A stretch of DNA of 43,173 nt. Source: an uncultured Prevotellaceae bacterium. GTDB taxonomy: Bacteria; Bacteroidota; Bacteroidia; Bacteroidales; Bacteroidaceae. The stretch lies in assembly GCA_902799765.1 (NCBI GenBank), contig CADCBZ010000034.1, forward strand, positions 1 to 43,173, in the 5' to 3' direction. The notes under the pieces are model-generated. The model ran no database searches. It was not told the origin of the DNA and saw only the letters and a program-made list of their open reading frames with translations. Positions 9,050 to 17,257 of the stretch are shown piece after piece; position 1 is the first letter of the stretch, and each line of letters starts with the position of its first letter. The position numbers were made by a program, and so were the translations under genes.

Positions 9050-10024
9050 ATGAAACCATATAAATTTGAACCCTATCTGAAGACCACTATCTGGGGCGGT
9101 TATCAGATTGCGCCCTTCAAGGGGATCTTCAATGCACAGCCTAATGTCGGCGAGAGTTGGGAGATCAGCGGAGTTCCAGGCCATGAGAGTGTGGCTATCA
9201 ATCGCGGTCTGGTGAATGATGTCGATGAAGGACTGACGCTGGTCGAGTTGATTGACAAATACAAGGAGCTGCTCGTAGGCAAGAAGATCTACAAGAAGTT
9301 CGGCAATCAGTTCCCGCTGCTCGTCAAGCTCATCGACTCCCGTCAGGACCTGTCTGTTCAGGTGCATCCTGATGACAAACTGGCGATGGAGCGTCACGGT
9401 TGTGCTGGTAAGACAGAGATGTGGTATATCATCAAGAGCGATGTAGGTGCCAAGATCTATGCAGGTCTCAAGAAAAGCATCACGCCAGAGGAGTATGAAC
9501 AGCTGGCAACGGCAGAACCTCAGAACGGGCGTTCACCCATGCAGGATGTGATTGCCACCCATGAGGCCCATGAGGGCGACCTCTATTTCCTGCCGGCTGG
9601 TCGTCTGCATGCCATCGGCGCAGGCAACTTCCTGGCTGAGATCCAGCAGACCAGTGATATCACCTATCGTGTGTATGACTTCGGACGTAAGGATGTGCAT
9701 GGGAATCCCCGTGAGCTGCATATCGAAGAGGCAAAGGCTGCCATCGACTATCAGGTATGGCCTGCTTATCGTACCTCTTACGACAGCACCAAGCCTACGT
9801 CACAGCTCATCAACTGTCCCTATTTTGTGGTGCATCGGGTCGTGGTACAGGTGGCCCAGCAGATTGATTTCCACTGCGACTCATTCGTCATCGTGGTCTG
9901 TCTTTGGGGAAAGGCTAACATCAATGGCATCGAGATCCGTCAGGGTGAGACAATTCTGGTACCTGCCTGCGAAAACATCCTCTATATCTTCGGCAACGCG
10001 ACCTTCCTCACCGCCACGATGTAA
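9050..10024 (+). CDS. manA: Mannose-6-phosphate isomerase, class I
   Basis: Interconverts mannose 6-phosphate and fructose 6-phosphate, delivering mannose carbon to glycolysis. The protein is 324 residues from ATG 9050 (MKPYKFEPYLKTTIWGG); a longer in-frame reading from 8978 only runs back through the end of the GH130 gene and is rejected. The zinc cupin site is visible in SVQVHPDD and KTEMWYI, and again in LHAIGAGNFLAEIQQTSDITYRVYDFGR, the family's phosphomannose-isomerase signature. Like other Bacteroidota forms it is shorter than the E. coli enzyme because the helical insertion is reduced. It closes the galactomannan block and is convergent with the thioesterase gene, with only 5 bases between the stops. 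Confidence 0.95.
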   Translation: MKPYKFEPYLKTTIWGGYQIAPFKGIFNAQPNVGESWEISGVPGHESVAINRGLVNDVDEGLTLVELIDKYKELLVGKKIYKKFGNQFPLLVKLIDSRQDLSVQVHPDDKLAMERHGCAGKTEMWYIIKSDVGAKIYAGLKKSITPEEYEQLATAEPQNGRSPMQDVIATHEAHEGDLYFLPAGRLHAIGAGNFLAEIQQTSDITYRVYDFGRKDVHGNPRELHIEEAKAAIDYQVWPAYRTSYDSTKPTSQLINCPYFVVHRVVVQVAQQIDFHCDSFVIVVCLWGKANINGIEIRQGETILVPACENILYIFGNATFLTATM

Positions 10025-10029
10025 CAATA

Positions 10030-10428
10030 TCAAATATAATCTTTAAAGGCTTCGTCGTATTCGGGACTGTTGCCGAGTTGGCCGTTGATGAGGCAGACGA
10101 GTTCCACGGTGGCGCGGAAACAGAGCTGTTCGTCGCTGGCACGGTAGATATCTTGATAGAACATGTATTTCAGGCCGTCTTTCTTCAGGTTGAGGCGTGA
10201 GATAAACTCGTCGTCGCAGCGCAGAGGAACTTTGTATTGTAACTTCATACTGTGGATGACGGCATCGATGCCCTGTTCGTGAAGTTTGGCGAAGCTCACG
10301 CCTAAGCTGCGCAGGAACAGATGACGGGTGTGCTCGGTATAATGCAGATAGTTGGCATTGTTCACGATGCCTTCGATGTCGCACTCATAGTCGCGCACTT
10401 CCATACGGGTTTCAAAAATGTATTTCAT
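10030..10428 (-). CDS. Hotdog-fold acyl-CoA thioesterase (YbgC/4-HBT family)
   Basis: A 132-residue hotdog protein predicted to hydrolyse acyl-CoA thioesters. The motif DYECDIEGIVNNANYLHYTEHTR matches the 4-hydroxybenzoyl-CoA thioesterase active-site helix, with the catalytic acid expected in the DIEGIVNN part. The length is usual for the family. The start ATG overlaps the stop of the HAD gene by four bases (ATGA), so the two are almost certainly translationally coupled. The substrate is unknown; many family members act on short or aromatic acyl groups or in lipid housekeeping. Confidence 0.85.
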   Translation of the reverse strand: MKYIFETRMEVRDYECDIEGIVNNANYLHYTEHTRHLFLRSLGVSFAKLHEQGIDAVIHSMKLQYKVPLRCDDEFISRLNLKKDGLKYMFYQDIYRASDEQLCFRATVELVCLINGQLGNSPEYDEAFKDYI

Positions 10429-11189
10429 TTTAATAAGTTGATGATTTCACTGAAGTGTTCTATCTTCTGGAGCCGTTCGTGCTCGATGTCGTCGAAATGC
10501 TCCAGCTGCCACGTGACGTGGAAGGGGATGTGGATGGCCCAGGCACCGATGGTGAGGGCTGGGGCGATGTCGCTTTTCAAGGAGTTACCCACCATCAGCA
10601 GCTCGTTGGGCAGGATACCTAAGTGCTCGCACAACTGCTGGAACTCCACCTCGGTCTTGTCGGAGGTGATCTCCACATGACTGAAGTATTTGCCCAGTCC
10701 ACTGCGACGGAGTTTGTTCTCCTGATCCTGCAGCTCTCCTTTGGTGAATACCACGAGGCGATAGGGATAGGCCTGTAGGCGTTGTAGCGTTTCCTTTACT
10801 TCCGGCAGAGGGGTGGCGGGCAGATGAAGCAGCGACTTGCTGTGGCTGAGCAGATCAGATAGCGTGTCAGCAGAGAGGTGGTCGCCACCCACACGGAGGG
10901 CCGTCTCGATAATCGAGATCGTAAAGGCCTTGCAGCCGTAGCCGAGGTCGGCCATGTTGCCTGATTCCGTCTGGTAGAGTTCCTGGGCGGGGTTGTCACA
11001 ATAGGGTGCTATGAGTCGGTAGAGGTGTTCCTCTACGGCTTCGAAGTGCGACTGGCAGTCCCAGAGGGTGTCGTCGGCATCGAAGGCTATGACTCGGATT
11101 GGCAGTGTGGGCCAGAACGGATCTCGAACCCCTGAGGTACAGCCGGTTTGGGCAGCTCCACGCCGTCGAGACAATAGGTCTGCTGACAC
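10425..11189 (-). CDS. HAD-family hydrolase (start uncertain)
   Basis: A haloacid-dehalogenase-type phosphatase. Motif I is AFDADDTLWD, motif II is VVFTKG, and motif IV is MVGNSLKSDIAPAL, with a helical cap between I and II. The recognisable protein begins at IRVIAFDADD (codon at 11099-11097), giving about 224 residues. No ATG, GTG or TTG occurs there. The only usual start codons in frame (GTG 11189, TTG 11174) lie inside the fur gene and add about 30 unrelated residues. A rare start (ATC 11099 or CTG 11105) coupled to the fur stop at 11087-11089, or a local deletion, would explain this. The substrate is unknown. Its stop overlaps the thioesterase start. Confidence 0.83.
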   Translation of the reverse strand: MSADLLSRRRGAAQTGCTSGVRDPFWPTLPIRVIAFDADDTLWDCQSHFEAVEEHLYRLIAPYCDNPAQELYQTESGNMADLGYGCKAFTISIIETALRVGGDHLSADTLSDLLSHSKSLLHLPATPLPEVKETLQRLQAYPYRLVVFTKGELQDQENKLRRSGLGKYFSHVEITSDKTEVEFQQLCEHLGILPNELLMVGNSLKSDIAPALTIGAWAIHIPFHVTWQLEHFDDIEHERLQKIEHFSEIINLLK

Positions 11190-11485
11190 ACCTCACAATA
11201 GAAGTGGGGATGCTGGTCGTCGTCGTGGTCGTGGCTGTGACTGTGGCAGAGCTCATAGCGTATGCCGTCGCTGCCGCCTTCAATGGTGTGTACGAGATGA
11301 TGCTCACGGAAGAGCGTGAGGGCTCGGAAGATATTCGACTTGTCGATGGTCTGGATCCTGCGCTCCAGTTCGGCTAACGACTGGGGCAGCATGGAGCTGG
11401 CCAATGCCTCCACCACCACGATGCGGTTGGCAGTGGGTTTGATGTCGTGCTCCTCGAGCAGTTGGATGCAGGTCGTCTTATCCAT
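11087..11485 (-). CDS. Fur-family metal-responsive repressor, Zur-like
   Basis: A 132-residue Fur/Zur/PerR regulator. The N-terminal winged helix covers about residues 1-80 (KPTANRIVVVEAL...DKSNIFRALTLFREHHLVHTI). A histidine/aspartate-rich hinge (HSHSHDHDDDQHPH) leads to the CEVCQQTYC zinc-binding loop. The C terminus is odd: families like this usually end in a second CxxC, but here the tail is RSGPHCQSES with one Cys, as if a few residues were lost. Zinc sensing is favoured because the adjacent upstream gene is a CDF-type zinc exporter, but iron or peroxide sensing cannot be excluded. A 40-bp palindrome covers its promoter and suggests autoregulation. The 3' end overlaps the region where the HAD start would be expected. 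Confidence 0.87.
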   Translation of the reverse strand: MDKTTCIQLLEEHDIKPTANRIVVVEALASSMLPQSLAELERRIQTIDKSNIFRALTLFREHHLVHTIEGGSDGIRYELCHSHSHDHDDDQHPHFYCEVCQQTYCLDGVELPKPAVPQGFEIRSGPHCQSES

Positions 11486-11524
11486 TTGTATCTTTGCAGT
11501 CGAATTCGGCTACAAAGATACAAA
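11485..11524. promoter_or_regulatory. 40-bp near-perfect palindrome over the fur promoter (candidate operator)
   Basis: The left arm begins TTTGTATCTTTG (11485-11496) and the right arm ends CAAAGATACAAA (11513-11524); pairing continues through the middle around CGAATTCG, so 18 of 20 base pairs match with no loop. The minus-strand -7 box TATCTTTG is the right arm (11513-11520), with ATTG at 11540-11543 as -33 after 19 bp. The expected transcription start is near the palindrome centre, so only one arm would be transcribed. It is therefore a better DNA operator than an RNA hairpin. The left arm carries a mirror -7 box. Confidence 0.7.
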
Positions 11525-11563
11525 ATATTTTCTAATTACCAATCATCCTTTGTCAATTATCCA

Positions 11564-12496
11564 TTAACACGTGTCGCATTCGTGGTCGTGACAATGGCCG
11601 CCAGGGGTCTCGAACTCCAGTGTAGAGTGGCTGATATTGGCTTCGGTCAGATGGTGTTTGATATGTTCCTTGATCGCTTCCAGCTCGTTCAGGTCCTCAA
11701 TCACGATATGGGCAGTCAGGGCGTTGTCGGTGGTGCTGATGGCCCAGATATGGATATGGTGCACCTCCTTGACATGGGGATGACTCTTGAGCACCCCTTC
11801 CACCTTCTCCCAATCCACGCCTTCAGGGATGCCGTCCACCAACAGGCGCAGGCTACCCGTAAGCAGCTCCCAAGTGGAGATGAGGATCACGATGGCGATG
11901 ATGATACTCACGATGGGGTCGATGACATACCAACCTGTGAAAGAGATGATGATACCTGAGATGACCACACCCACTGACACCAGCGTATCGGCCACCATGT
12001 GGAGGAAGGCGCCCCGTACGTTCATGTCGTTCTTCTGGCCCTTCATCAGCAGTACGACCGTCAGGCCGTTGATGAGGATGCCGATGCCAGCCGTCCACGA
12101 CACGACTGCCCCGTTGATCTCAGCTGGCTCATAGAACTTATGGTAGCTCTCGATGAGGATGCCGCCGATGGCTACGAGCAGGAGGATGGCGTTGACGAGT
12201 GAGATGAGTACAGAAGATTTCTTATAACCGTAGGTATATTGCTTGCTGGCATGCACCTTCGCCAATTTGAAGGCGATCAGTACCAACAGCAGACTGAACA
12301 CGTCGCTCAGGTTGTGACCTGCATCGGAGAGCAGTGAGAGGGAGTTCTGGAAGAATCCCACCAAGGCCTCGACAATCACATAGAGCAGATTGAGTACGAT
12401 GGAGAAAACAAAAATGCCGTTGAGCGACGTCAGTTTGCCTGCGTGCCCGTGATGATGACCGTGATGGTCGTGATGGTGTTCGTGTGAATGTGCCAT
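11564..12496 (-). CDS. CDF-family zinc/cobalt/cadmium efflux protein (CzcD/ZitB-like)
   Basis: A 310-residue cation-diffusion-facilitator antiporter of the inner membrane, expected to export Zn2+ (perhaps Co2+/Cd2+) in exchange for protons. A histidine-rich N terminus (HEHHHDHHGHHHGH) comes before six membrane segments. The transport site is built from SDAGHNLSDVF in segment 2 and HMVADTLVSVG in segment 5. The C-terminal cytoplasmic ferredoxin-like domain (about 210-310) contains VKEVHHIHIWAIS and ends in a His/Cys-rich tail (HCHDHECDTC), a likely extra metal site. It is followed after 78 bases by the Fur/Zur-type gene, a classical exporter-sensor pair. A minus-strand -7 box TACCTTTG lies at 12524-12531, 28 bases before the start. 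Confidence 0.93.
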   Translation of the reverse strand: MAHSHEHHHDHHGHHHGHAGKLTSLNGIFVFSIVLNLLYVIVEALVGFFQNSLSLLSDAGHNLSDVFSLLLVLIAFKLAKVHASKQYTYGYKKSSVLISLVNAILLLVAIGGILIESYHKFYEPAEINGAVVSWTAGIGILINGLTVVLLMKGQKNDMNVRGAFLHMVADTLVSVGVVISGIIISFTGWYVIDPIVSIIIAIVILISTWELLTGSLRLLVDGIPEGVDWEKVEGVLKSHPHVKEVHHIHIWAISTTDNALTAHIVIEDLNELEAIKEHIKHHLTEANISHSTLEFETPGGHCHDHECDTC

Positions 12497-12523
12497 AATG
12501 TCTATTCTTTATTTTTTCTGCTG

Positions 12524-12531
12524 CAAAGGTA
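12524..12531 (-). promoter_or_regulatory. -7 box of the metal exporter gene
   Basis: CAAAGGTA on the plus strand reads TACCTTTG on the minus strand, matching TAnnTTTG. No convincing -33 element was seen at 19-21 bp. The divergent AsmA-like gene has its own -7 box, TATTTTTG, at 12606-12613. Confidence 0.5.
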
Positions 12532-12605
12532 CGACAAAGCCGATGCAACTGGGTTGCAAAAGCAATTTTTTGCCAAAAGATGTGTTATAAACCGATTATT
12601 TTATT

Positions 12606-12613
12606 TATTTTTG
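12606..12613 (+). promoter_or_regulatory. -7 box of the AsmA-like gene
   Basis: TATTTTTG fits TAnnTTTG and lies 32 bases before the ATG at 12646. The -33 element is unclear (TGTG at 12581-12584 with a 21-bp spacer is the best candidate). Confidence 0.5.
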
Positions 12614-12645
12614 CAACCAGAATATAGTTAAAAACCTCATCCGAA

Positions 12646-14646
12646 ATGAAAAAGATCCTATTATTACTGACGAAGATCGTTATTGGCATCGTGCTATTGG
12701 TCGTATTGCTGCTGGTAACAGCCACCATCTTGCTGAACACCCAGTCGGTGCAGGATGACCTGGTAGCCTATGCCACCGAACAATTGGAATTAAAATTAGG
12801 TACGCGCGTGAAGATCGACCATGCCAGTGTGAACGTGTTTACCCAGAAGGTGAACCTGGAGGGTCTGGAGGTTGAAGACCTGGAGCATCGGAAGATGTTT
12901 GAATTGGGTCGTCTGTTGGTGGATGTCAACTTAATGAAGCTGATGACCAAGGAACTGGTCGTCGAGGAAGTGCTGCTTGATGATGTGAAAGCCCGTCTCT
13001 ATAAGCCTAAGGATGGCCCAGCCAACTATCAGTTCCTGATTGATGCTTTCAAGAAGGATCCCAAGCAGAAGCAGGTAAAAAAAGAGCAGAAGGACTCCAC
13101 GCAGAAGTCGCCTATGACGCTCGATGTCAATAAAGTGGCCATCAAGAACATCGCCTTGACTTTTAATGACACGAATCAGGTGAGCCTTGAAAGTGCCAAA
13201 TATGAAAACGGCTGGTTTGGTAAACATAGTGGTGCCCTGAAGAACCTGAAAGGTCAGTGGGGCTTAATGAAGAAAAAAGGTCCTGTAACGGCCAAGTTCG
13301 CCATCGGCTCTCTCGACTATAAGGGTGAGAACACCGTCCATCACCTCAAAATCGGTCAGGTGCATTTCGCCACCGACAACCACAAGCCCCGTAAGAACCA
13401 CGACCGCCCCAAGCGCGGTTTCTTCGATGTGGATCATCTCGATGTCGATGCCAATATGGATCTCACGGTGGATTACATTTCAAAAGACTCCTTGCATGCT
13501 GTCATGAACCACATGGAAGCCACGGATTCGGTAACGGGCTTCAATATCAAGAAATTCCATTTTGATGCAGGTATTATGAAAGAGAGGGTACACCTGCAAC
13601 ATATCATGTTACAACAGGAGACGACGGTTTTGAAGTTCGACAGTGCCAACGTGGTGTTGCCCAGCAAGAAGCTGGGGCGCAAATTCTCGTTTGAGACCTC
13701 ACGCATCAAAGGTCAGACGCAGCTGCGCGACATCTCTCGTCCCTTTGCGCCTGTCCTGAAAAACTTCACCATGCCACTTGAGCTCGATGTGCTCTTCAGT
13801 GGCACCGACACCACCCTGTTCTTTAGGGATATTCATGTCTATACGCCCGACAAGAAACTGCAGATTGCTGCCGAGGGCCGTATCCTGCATCTCAAGGAGA
13901 AAGAGAAGCTGGATGTGGGCTTCCATGTCAAGGAGATGAAAGCCCAGAAAGGCGTTCCCATCAAGGTGATCAATCAGTTTGCGGTGAAGAAACTGATGTT
14001 GAATCAGCTTGATGCGCTTGGCACCATCTATTATACGGGCGATGTAGCTGTTCTCTATAAGAAAGAAGTCTTCGACGGTCAGTTGAGGACCGATGTCGGT
14101 GCGCTGGCTTTCAACTTCGCCATCGACGAGAAAACCAAGTATGTCACAGGATTTGTTCATTCCAGAAAGATCAAGTTAGGCAAGGTGCTCAATATGGATA
14201 AGCTCGAGGATGTGGGGGCACAGGCCAACTTCACCGTCGATATCCACAAGGCCCGCACCGCCATGATCCGTAAGAAGTACGGTGGTGGCAAGCTTCCCAT
14301 CGGTGAGGTCAAGGCAACCGTCTTTGAGGCTGGATACGGCGGCTTCCGCCTGAAGAACATGAAGGTGGAGTTTGCCAGTAATGGTTCCCAGGCTGAGGGT
14401 ACTGTCAGCCATTCAAAGAGCATGATGGACTGGGATTGTACCTTCATCGTCAATGATGTCGATAAGAAGAACAATGTCAAGGTGAAGCCTAAGGTGAAGC
14501 TGAAGCTGGGCAACCTCTTTAAGAGTAAGAAGCAGAAAGAGGAAGATGCTAAGAAGGCCGAAGCAGCTAAGCCCAAGAAAGATAACCTCTTCCGCCAGCT
14601 GTTCAAGAAAAAAGATAAAAATAAAGACTCATCTAAGAAAAAGTAA
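12646..14646 (+). CDS. AsmA/DUF748-like envelope protein
   Basis: A 666-residue protein with one N-terminal membrane anchor (about residues 4-30) and a large periplasmic part rich in beta-strands. The start of the soluble part (VQDDLVAYATEQLELKLGTRVKIDHASVNVF...VNLEGLEVED) is the hallmark of AsmA/TamB-type proteins, which are thought to bridge inner and outer membranes and pass phospholipids. The C-terminal tail from about residue 620 is lysine-rich (KKDKNKDSSKKK) and probably disordered. It is a single-gene unit with its own promoter, divergent from the metal exporter and convergent with the ComM-like gene (6 bases between stops). It is shorter than full TamB, closer to AsmA in size. Exact role unknown. 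Confidence 0.7.
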   Translation: MKKILLLLTKIVIGIVLLVVLLLVTATILLNTQSVQDDLVAYATEQLELKLGTRVKIDHASVNVFTQKVNLEGLEVEDLEHRKMFELGRLLVDVNLMKLMTKELVVEEVLLDDVKARLYKPKDGPANYQFLIDAFKKDPKQKQVKKEQKDSTQKSPMTLDVNKVAIKNIALTFNDTNQVSLESAKYENGWFGKHSGALKNLKGQWGLMKKKGPVTAKFAIGSLDYKGENTVHHLKIGQVHFATDNHKPRKNHDRPKRGFFDVDHLDVDANMDLTVDYISKDSLHAVMNHMEATDSVTGFNIKKFHFDAGIMKERVHLQHIMLQQETTVLKFDSANVVLPSKKLGRKFSFETSRIKGQTQLRDISRPFAPVLKNFTMPLELDVLFSGTDTTLFFRDIHVYTPDKKLQIAAEGRILHLKEKEKLDVGFHVKEMKAQKGVPIKVINQFAVKKLMLNQLDALGTIYYTGDVAVLYKKEVFDGQLRTDVGALAFNFAIDEKTKYVTGFVHSRKIKLGKVLNMDKLEDVGAQANFTVDIHKARTAMIRKKYGGGKLPIGEVKATVFEAGYGGFRLKNMKVEFASNGSQAEGTVSHSKSMMDWDCTFIVNDVDKKNNVKVKPKVKLKLGNLFKSKKQKEEDAKKAEAAKPKKDNLFRQLFKKKDKNKDSSKKK

Positions 14647-14652
14647 CCGGGC

Positions 14653-16200
14653 TTAGCCGCCGCGCTCTGCCCAGTCGCCACGGTCGAGACTACGATAACC
14701 GATGGCTTCTGCGATGTGGTGACTCTGCACCCGCTGGCTTCCTTCAAGGTCGGCGATGGTGCGTGCCACCTTCAGGATACGGCTATAGGCACGGGCAGAG
14801 AGACTGAGCCGTTCCATCGCCATTCGAAGCATATCGAGACTCGGCGTATCGGGTTCGGCAAACAAATGGATCATCCGCTCCGTCATCTGGGCATTACAGT
14901 GGATACCCTTGAAATCCTTGAACCTCACATCTTGTAGCTGACGAGCTTTGATGACCCGTTCACGAATCACGCTACTGGGTTCACCTGGCTGCATCCGTGA
15001 GAGTTGCTTAAAGGGCACGACCGCCACCTCGCAATGAATGTCTATGCGATCCATCAAAGGACCGGAAATCTTATTCATATAGCGTTGTATCTGTCCTGGT
15101 GTACAGACACAGTGGTGGGTGGGATCCCCGTAATACCCACAAGGGCAGGGATTCATCGAGGCAACGAACATGAATGAGCAGGGATATTCCACTGTATATT
15201 TGGCCCGTGAGATGGTGATCTTCCGATCCTCAAGTGGTTGACGAAGCACTTCGAGTGTATTCTTATTGAACTCCGGCAGCTCATCCAGGAAGAGTACACC
15301 ATTGTGAGCCATTGACACTTCGCCTGGCTGTGCCCTGTTGCCACCGCCTGTCATCGCAACTTGTGAGACCGTGTGATGCGGACTGCGGAAAGGGCGTTGG
15401 GTAATCAATGACGTGCCATTGCTGAGTTTTCCGGCTACAGAATGGACCTGAGTGGTCTCCAAACTCTCTGATAAGGAAAGGGGTGGCAAGATGCCTGGCA
15501 AACGCTTGGCCATCATGGACTTACCGCTTCCTGGAGGACCGATGAGAATGGCATTGTGTCCACCAGCAGCCGCCACTTCGAGAGCACGTTTCACACTCTC
15601 CTGGCCTTTCACGTCGGCAAAGTCGAGATCACTGGTATATTGTTGTGTATAGAATTCCTTTCTGGTATCGACCACTGTTGGCTCAAATTCCTCTCCCCCG
15701 TTGAAAAAGCTGATGACGTCCGCAAGACTATTCATGCCATAGACTGCAAGTCCATCTACAACTGCTGCTTCCCGCGCGTTTTCCTGTGGTACCAGCAGAC
15801 CTTTGAATTTCTCTTTCTTGGCACGGATAGCTACTGATAGCACGCCACTGACAGGTTTCAGCTGACCATCGAGACCAAGTTCGCCTAACAGCATGTATTC
15901 ATGTAACATGCTGTCGTCCACTTTGCCATGGGCAGCCAGGATGCCGATGGCTAACGACAGGTCATAGCCACTGCCTTCTTTCCGGATATCAGCAGGACTA
16001 AGGTTGATGGTCAGATCGGCAGGTGACAGTTTGAAACCCACGTTTTGGACTGCTGCGCGGATGCGGTCATAGCTTTCCTTTACAGCCGTGTCAGCTAATC
16101 CTGACAGGTGGAACATTACGCCTCTTGTCAGACTCACTTCGATGGTAATGGTTGTTGCCTCCAGTCCCATCACTTCAGCACAAAATGTTTTAATAAGCAT
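14653..16200 (-). CDS. ComM/YifB-family AAA+ ATPase (Mg-chelatase-like)
   Basis: A 515-residue helicase-like ATPase of the YifB/ComM family; ComM promotes branch migration during natural transformation in Gammaproteobacteria. Order: N-terminal Lon-protease-like ChlI domain (about 15-140, with LSPADLTINLSPADIRKEGSGYDL), AAA+ domain (Walker A GPPGSGKSMMAKRLPG, Walker B VLFLDELPEF), and the C-terminal Mg_chelatase_C region. The MNPCPCGYYGD Cys cluster is usual in the family. The start is taken at ATG 16200 (MLIKTFCAEVMGLEA), because an earlier ATG six codons upstream adds non-conserved residues. It lies 27 bases after the DUF4369 gene, so the two may share a transcript. Confidence 0.93.
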   Translation of the reverse strand: MLIKTFCAEVMGLEATTITIEVSLTRGVMFHLSGLADTAVKESYDRIRAAVQNVGFKLSPADLTINLSPADIRKEGSGYDLSLAIGILAAHGKVDDSMLHEYMLLGELGLDGQLKPVSGVLSVAIRAKKEKFKGLLVPQENAREAAVVDGLAVYGMNSLADVISFFNGGEEFEPTVVDTRKEFYTQQYTSDLDFADVKGQESVKRALEVAAAGGHNAILIGPPGSGKSMMAKRLPGILPPLSLSESLETTQVHSVAGKLSNGTSLITQRPFRSPHHTVSQVAMTGGGNRAQPGEVSMAHNGVLFLDELPEFNKNTLEVLRQPLEDRKITISRAKYTVEYPCSFMFVASMNPCPCGYYGDPTHHCVCTPGQIQRYMNKISGPLMDRIDIHCEVAVVPFKQLSRMQPGEPSSVIRERVIKARQLQDVRFKDFKGIHCNAQMTERMIHLFAEPDTPSLDMLRMAMERLSLSARAYSRILKVARTIADLEGSQRVQSHHIAEAIGYRSLDRGDWAERGG

Positions 16201-16227
16201 AGTATCAGGGTTTAACAATGAAAACTT

Positions 16228-17253
16228 TTATTCTGTCTCTTGCTTTGGCAGTAACTTGTCGATCTTGTCCATCAGGTCTTTTTGGCTTAGCGAATGACCA
16301 ATGATCTTGCCCTTGCCGTCGATGAGGATGTTATCAGGGATGAAGGAGAGGCCTATACGACTGAGGATGGGGGTCTCCCAGAGTCGTCCGTCGCAGATGG
16401 TGGCCCACTTGATGGAGTCACGCTCCAGCTTCTTCCGGCAGGCTTTAATGTTTGCATCGAGGCAGACGGTCAACACCTTCAGCTTGTTGCCGGCTTCCCC
16501 CTGTTTCTTCTGCAGCTGGCGAAGGATGCCCTGCCCCTCAAAGTTGTCAGTGGTCCATACGGTGATGACGTTCACCTGGGCATTGAGGTCGGAAGATTTC
16601 ACCTCTTCTCCGTTGATGTCGATGGTGGAGAAGGATGGCAGACGATCACCGTCTTTCAGGTAGCTGAGTCCTTCTATCCGTTTCATCAGGGCCTTCTGCT
16701 CATCGGTGGGCTTCTGACCTGCTTGCATCACCAGCGTCATGAGTTGCGCCGCATGCTTGTAGTCGGGTTGGGCTGACTGGATGAAGACTTTACGGATGAG
16801 ATAGAGCGCGAAGGGTGAGGTGGGATTCTCTTTGATAAACTGCTCTGTGGAGAGTGCTACCTCGGGCGGTGTCTGCTGACTGGTCTTCTTCCGATATTTC
16901 GTCAGCACCTCATTTTCTTCCGTGCCATCTACGTCGATCTCACGTAGATGTGAGACATCGCCCTCGATGGTGACTTCGGCTCCTTTCTCGCCGTAAACGG
17001 GCACCTCGGAGAAGTTGGGGAAGATCACGATGAAGGCGGTCGGCTCTTCAAGGGCCACCTCATAATGGAATTTACTTTTGACGACAGCGACTGTATCAAG
17101 CGGGAAGTTGCCATTGATGTCACAGATGTACAGTTCGCCTTGGTTGAAACCTTTGAAGGTTCCTTCCAGAAGGAATGTCTGCCGTTTCTCTCCGCATCCC
17201 GTGAGAAGCAACAGTCCCAAGAGCATCATCAAACACCCAAATGCCTTTTTCAT
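16228..17253 (-). CDS. DUF4369 / thioredoxin-fold lipoprotein
   Basis: A 341-residue lipoprotein (MKKAFGCLMMLLGLLLLTGC, Cys20). Residues about 25-130 match the DUF4369 N-terminal domain (LEGTFKGFNQGELYICDING). After a helical linker, residues about 215-335 look like an AhpC/TlpA thioredoxin fold (DRLPSFSTIDINGEEV... and IDGKGKIIGHSL). The CxxC expected after the first strand is absent: the segment reads ITVWTTDNFEGQG, so it is unlikely to be an active disulfide oxidoreductase. The start at 17253 is chosen because upstream codons overlap the preceding gene without conservation. It begins 4 bases after the stop of the OmpA/TPR lipoprotein gene and should be co-transcribed with it. Confidence 0.85.
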   Translation of the reverse strand: MKKAFGCLMMLLGLLLLTGCGEKRQTFLLEGTFKGFNQGELYICDINGNFPLDTVAVVKSKFHYEVALEEPTAFIVIFPNFSEVPVYGEKGAEVTIEGDVSHLREIDVDGTEENEVLTKYRKKTSQQTPPEVALSTEQFIKENPTSPFALYLIRKVFIQSAQPDYKHAAQLMTLVMQAGQKPTDEQKALMKRIEGLSYLKDGDRLPSFSTIDINGEEVKSSDLNAQVNVITVWTTDNFEGQGILRQLQKKQGEAGNKLKVLTVCLDANIKACRKKLERDSIKWATICDGRLWETPILSRIGLSFIPDNILIDGKGKIIGHSLSQKDLMDKIDKLLPKQETE

Positions 17254-17257
17254 CTTC

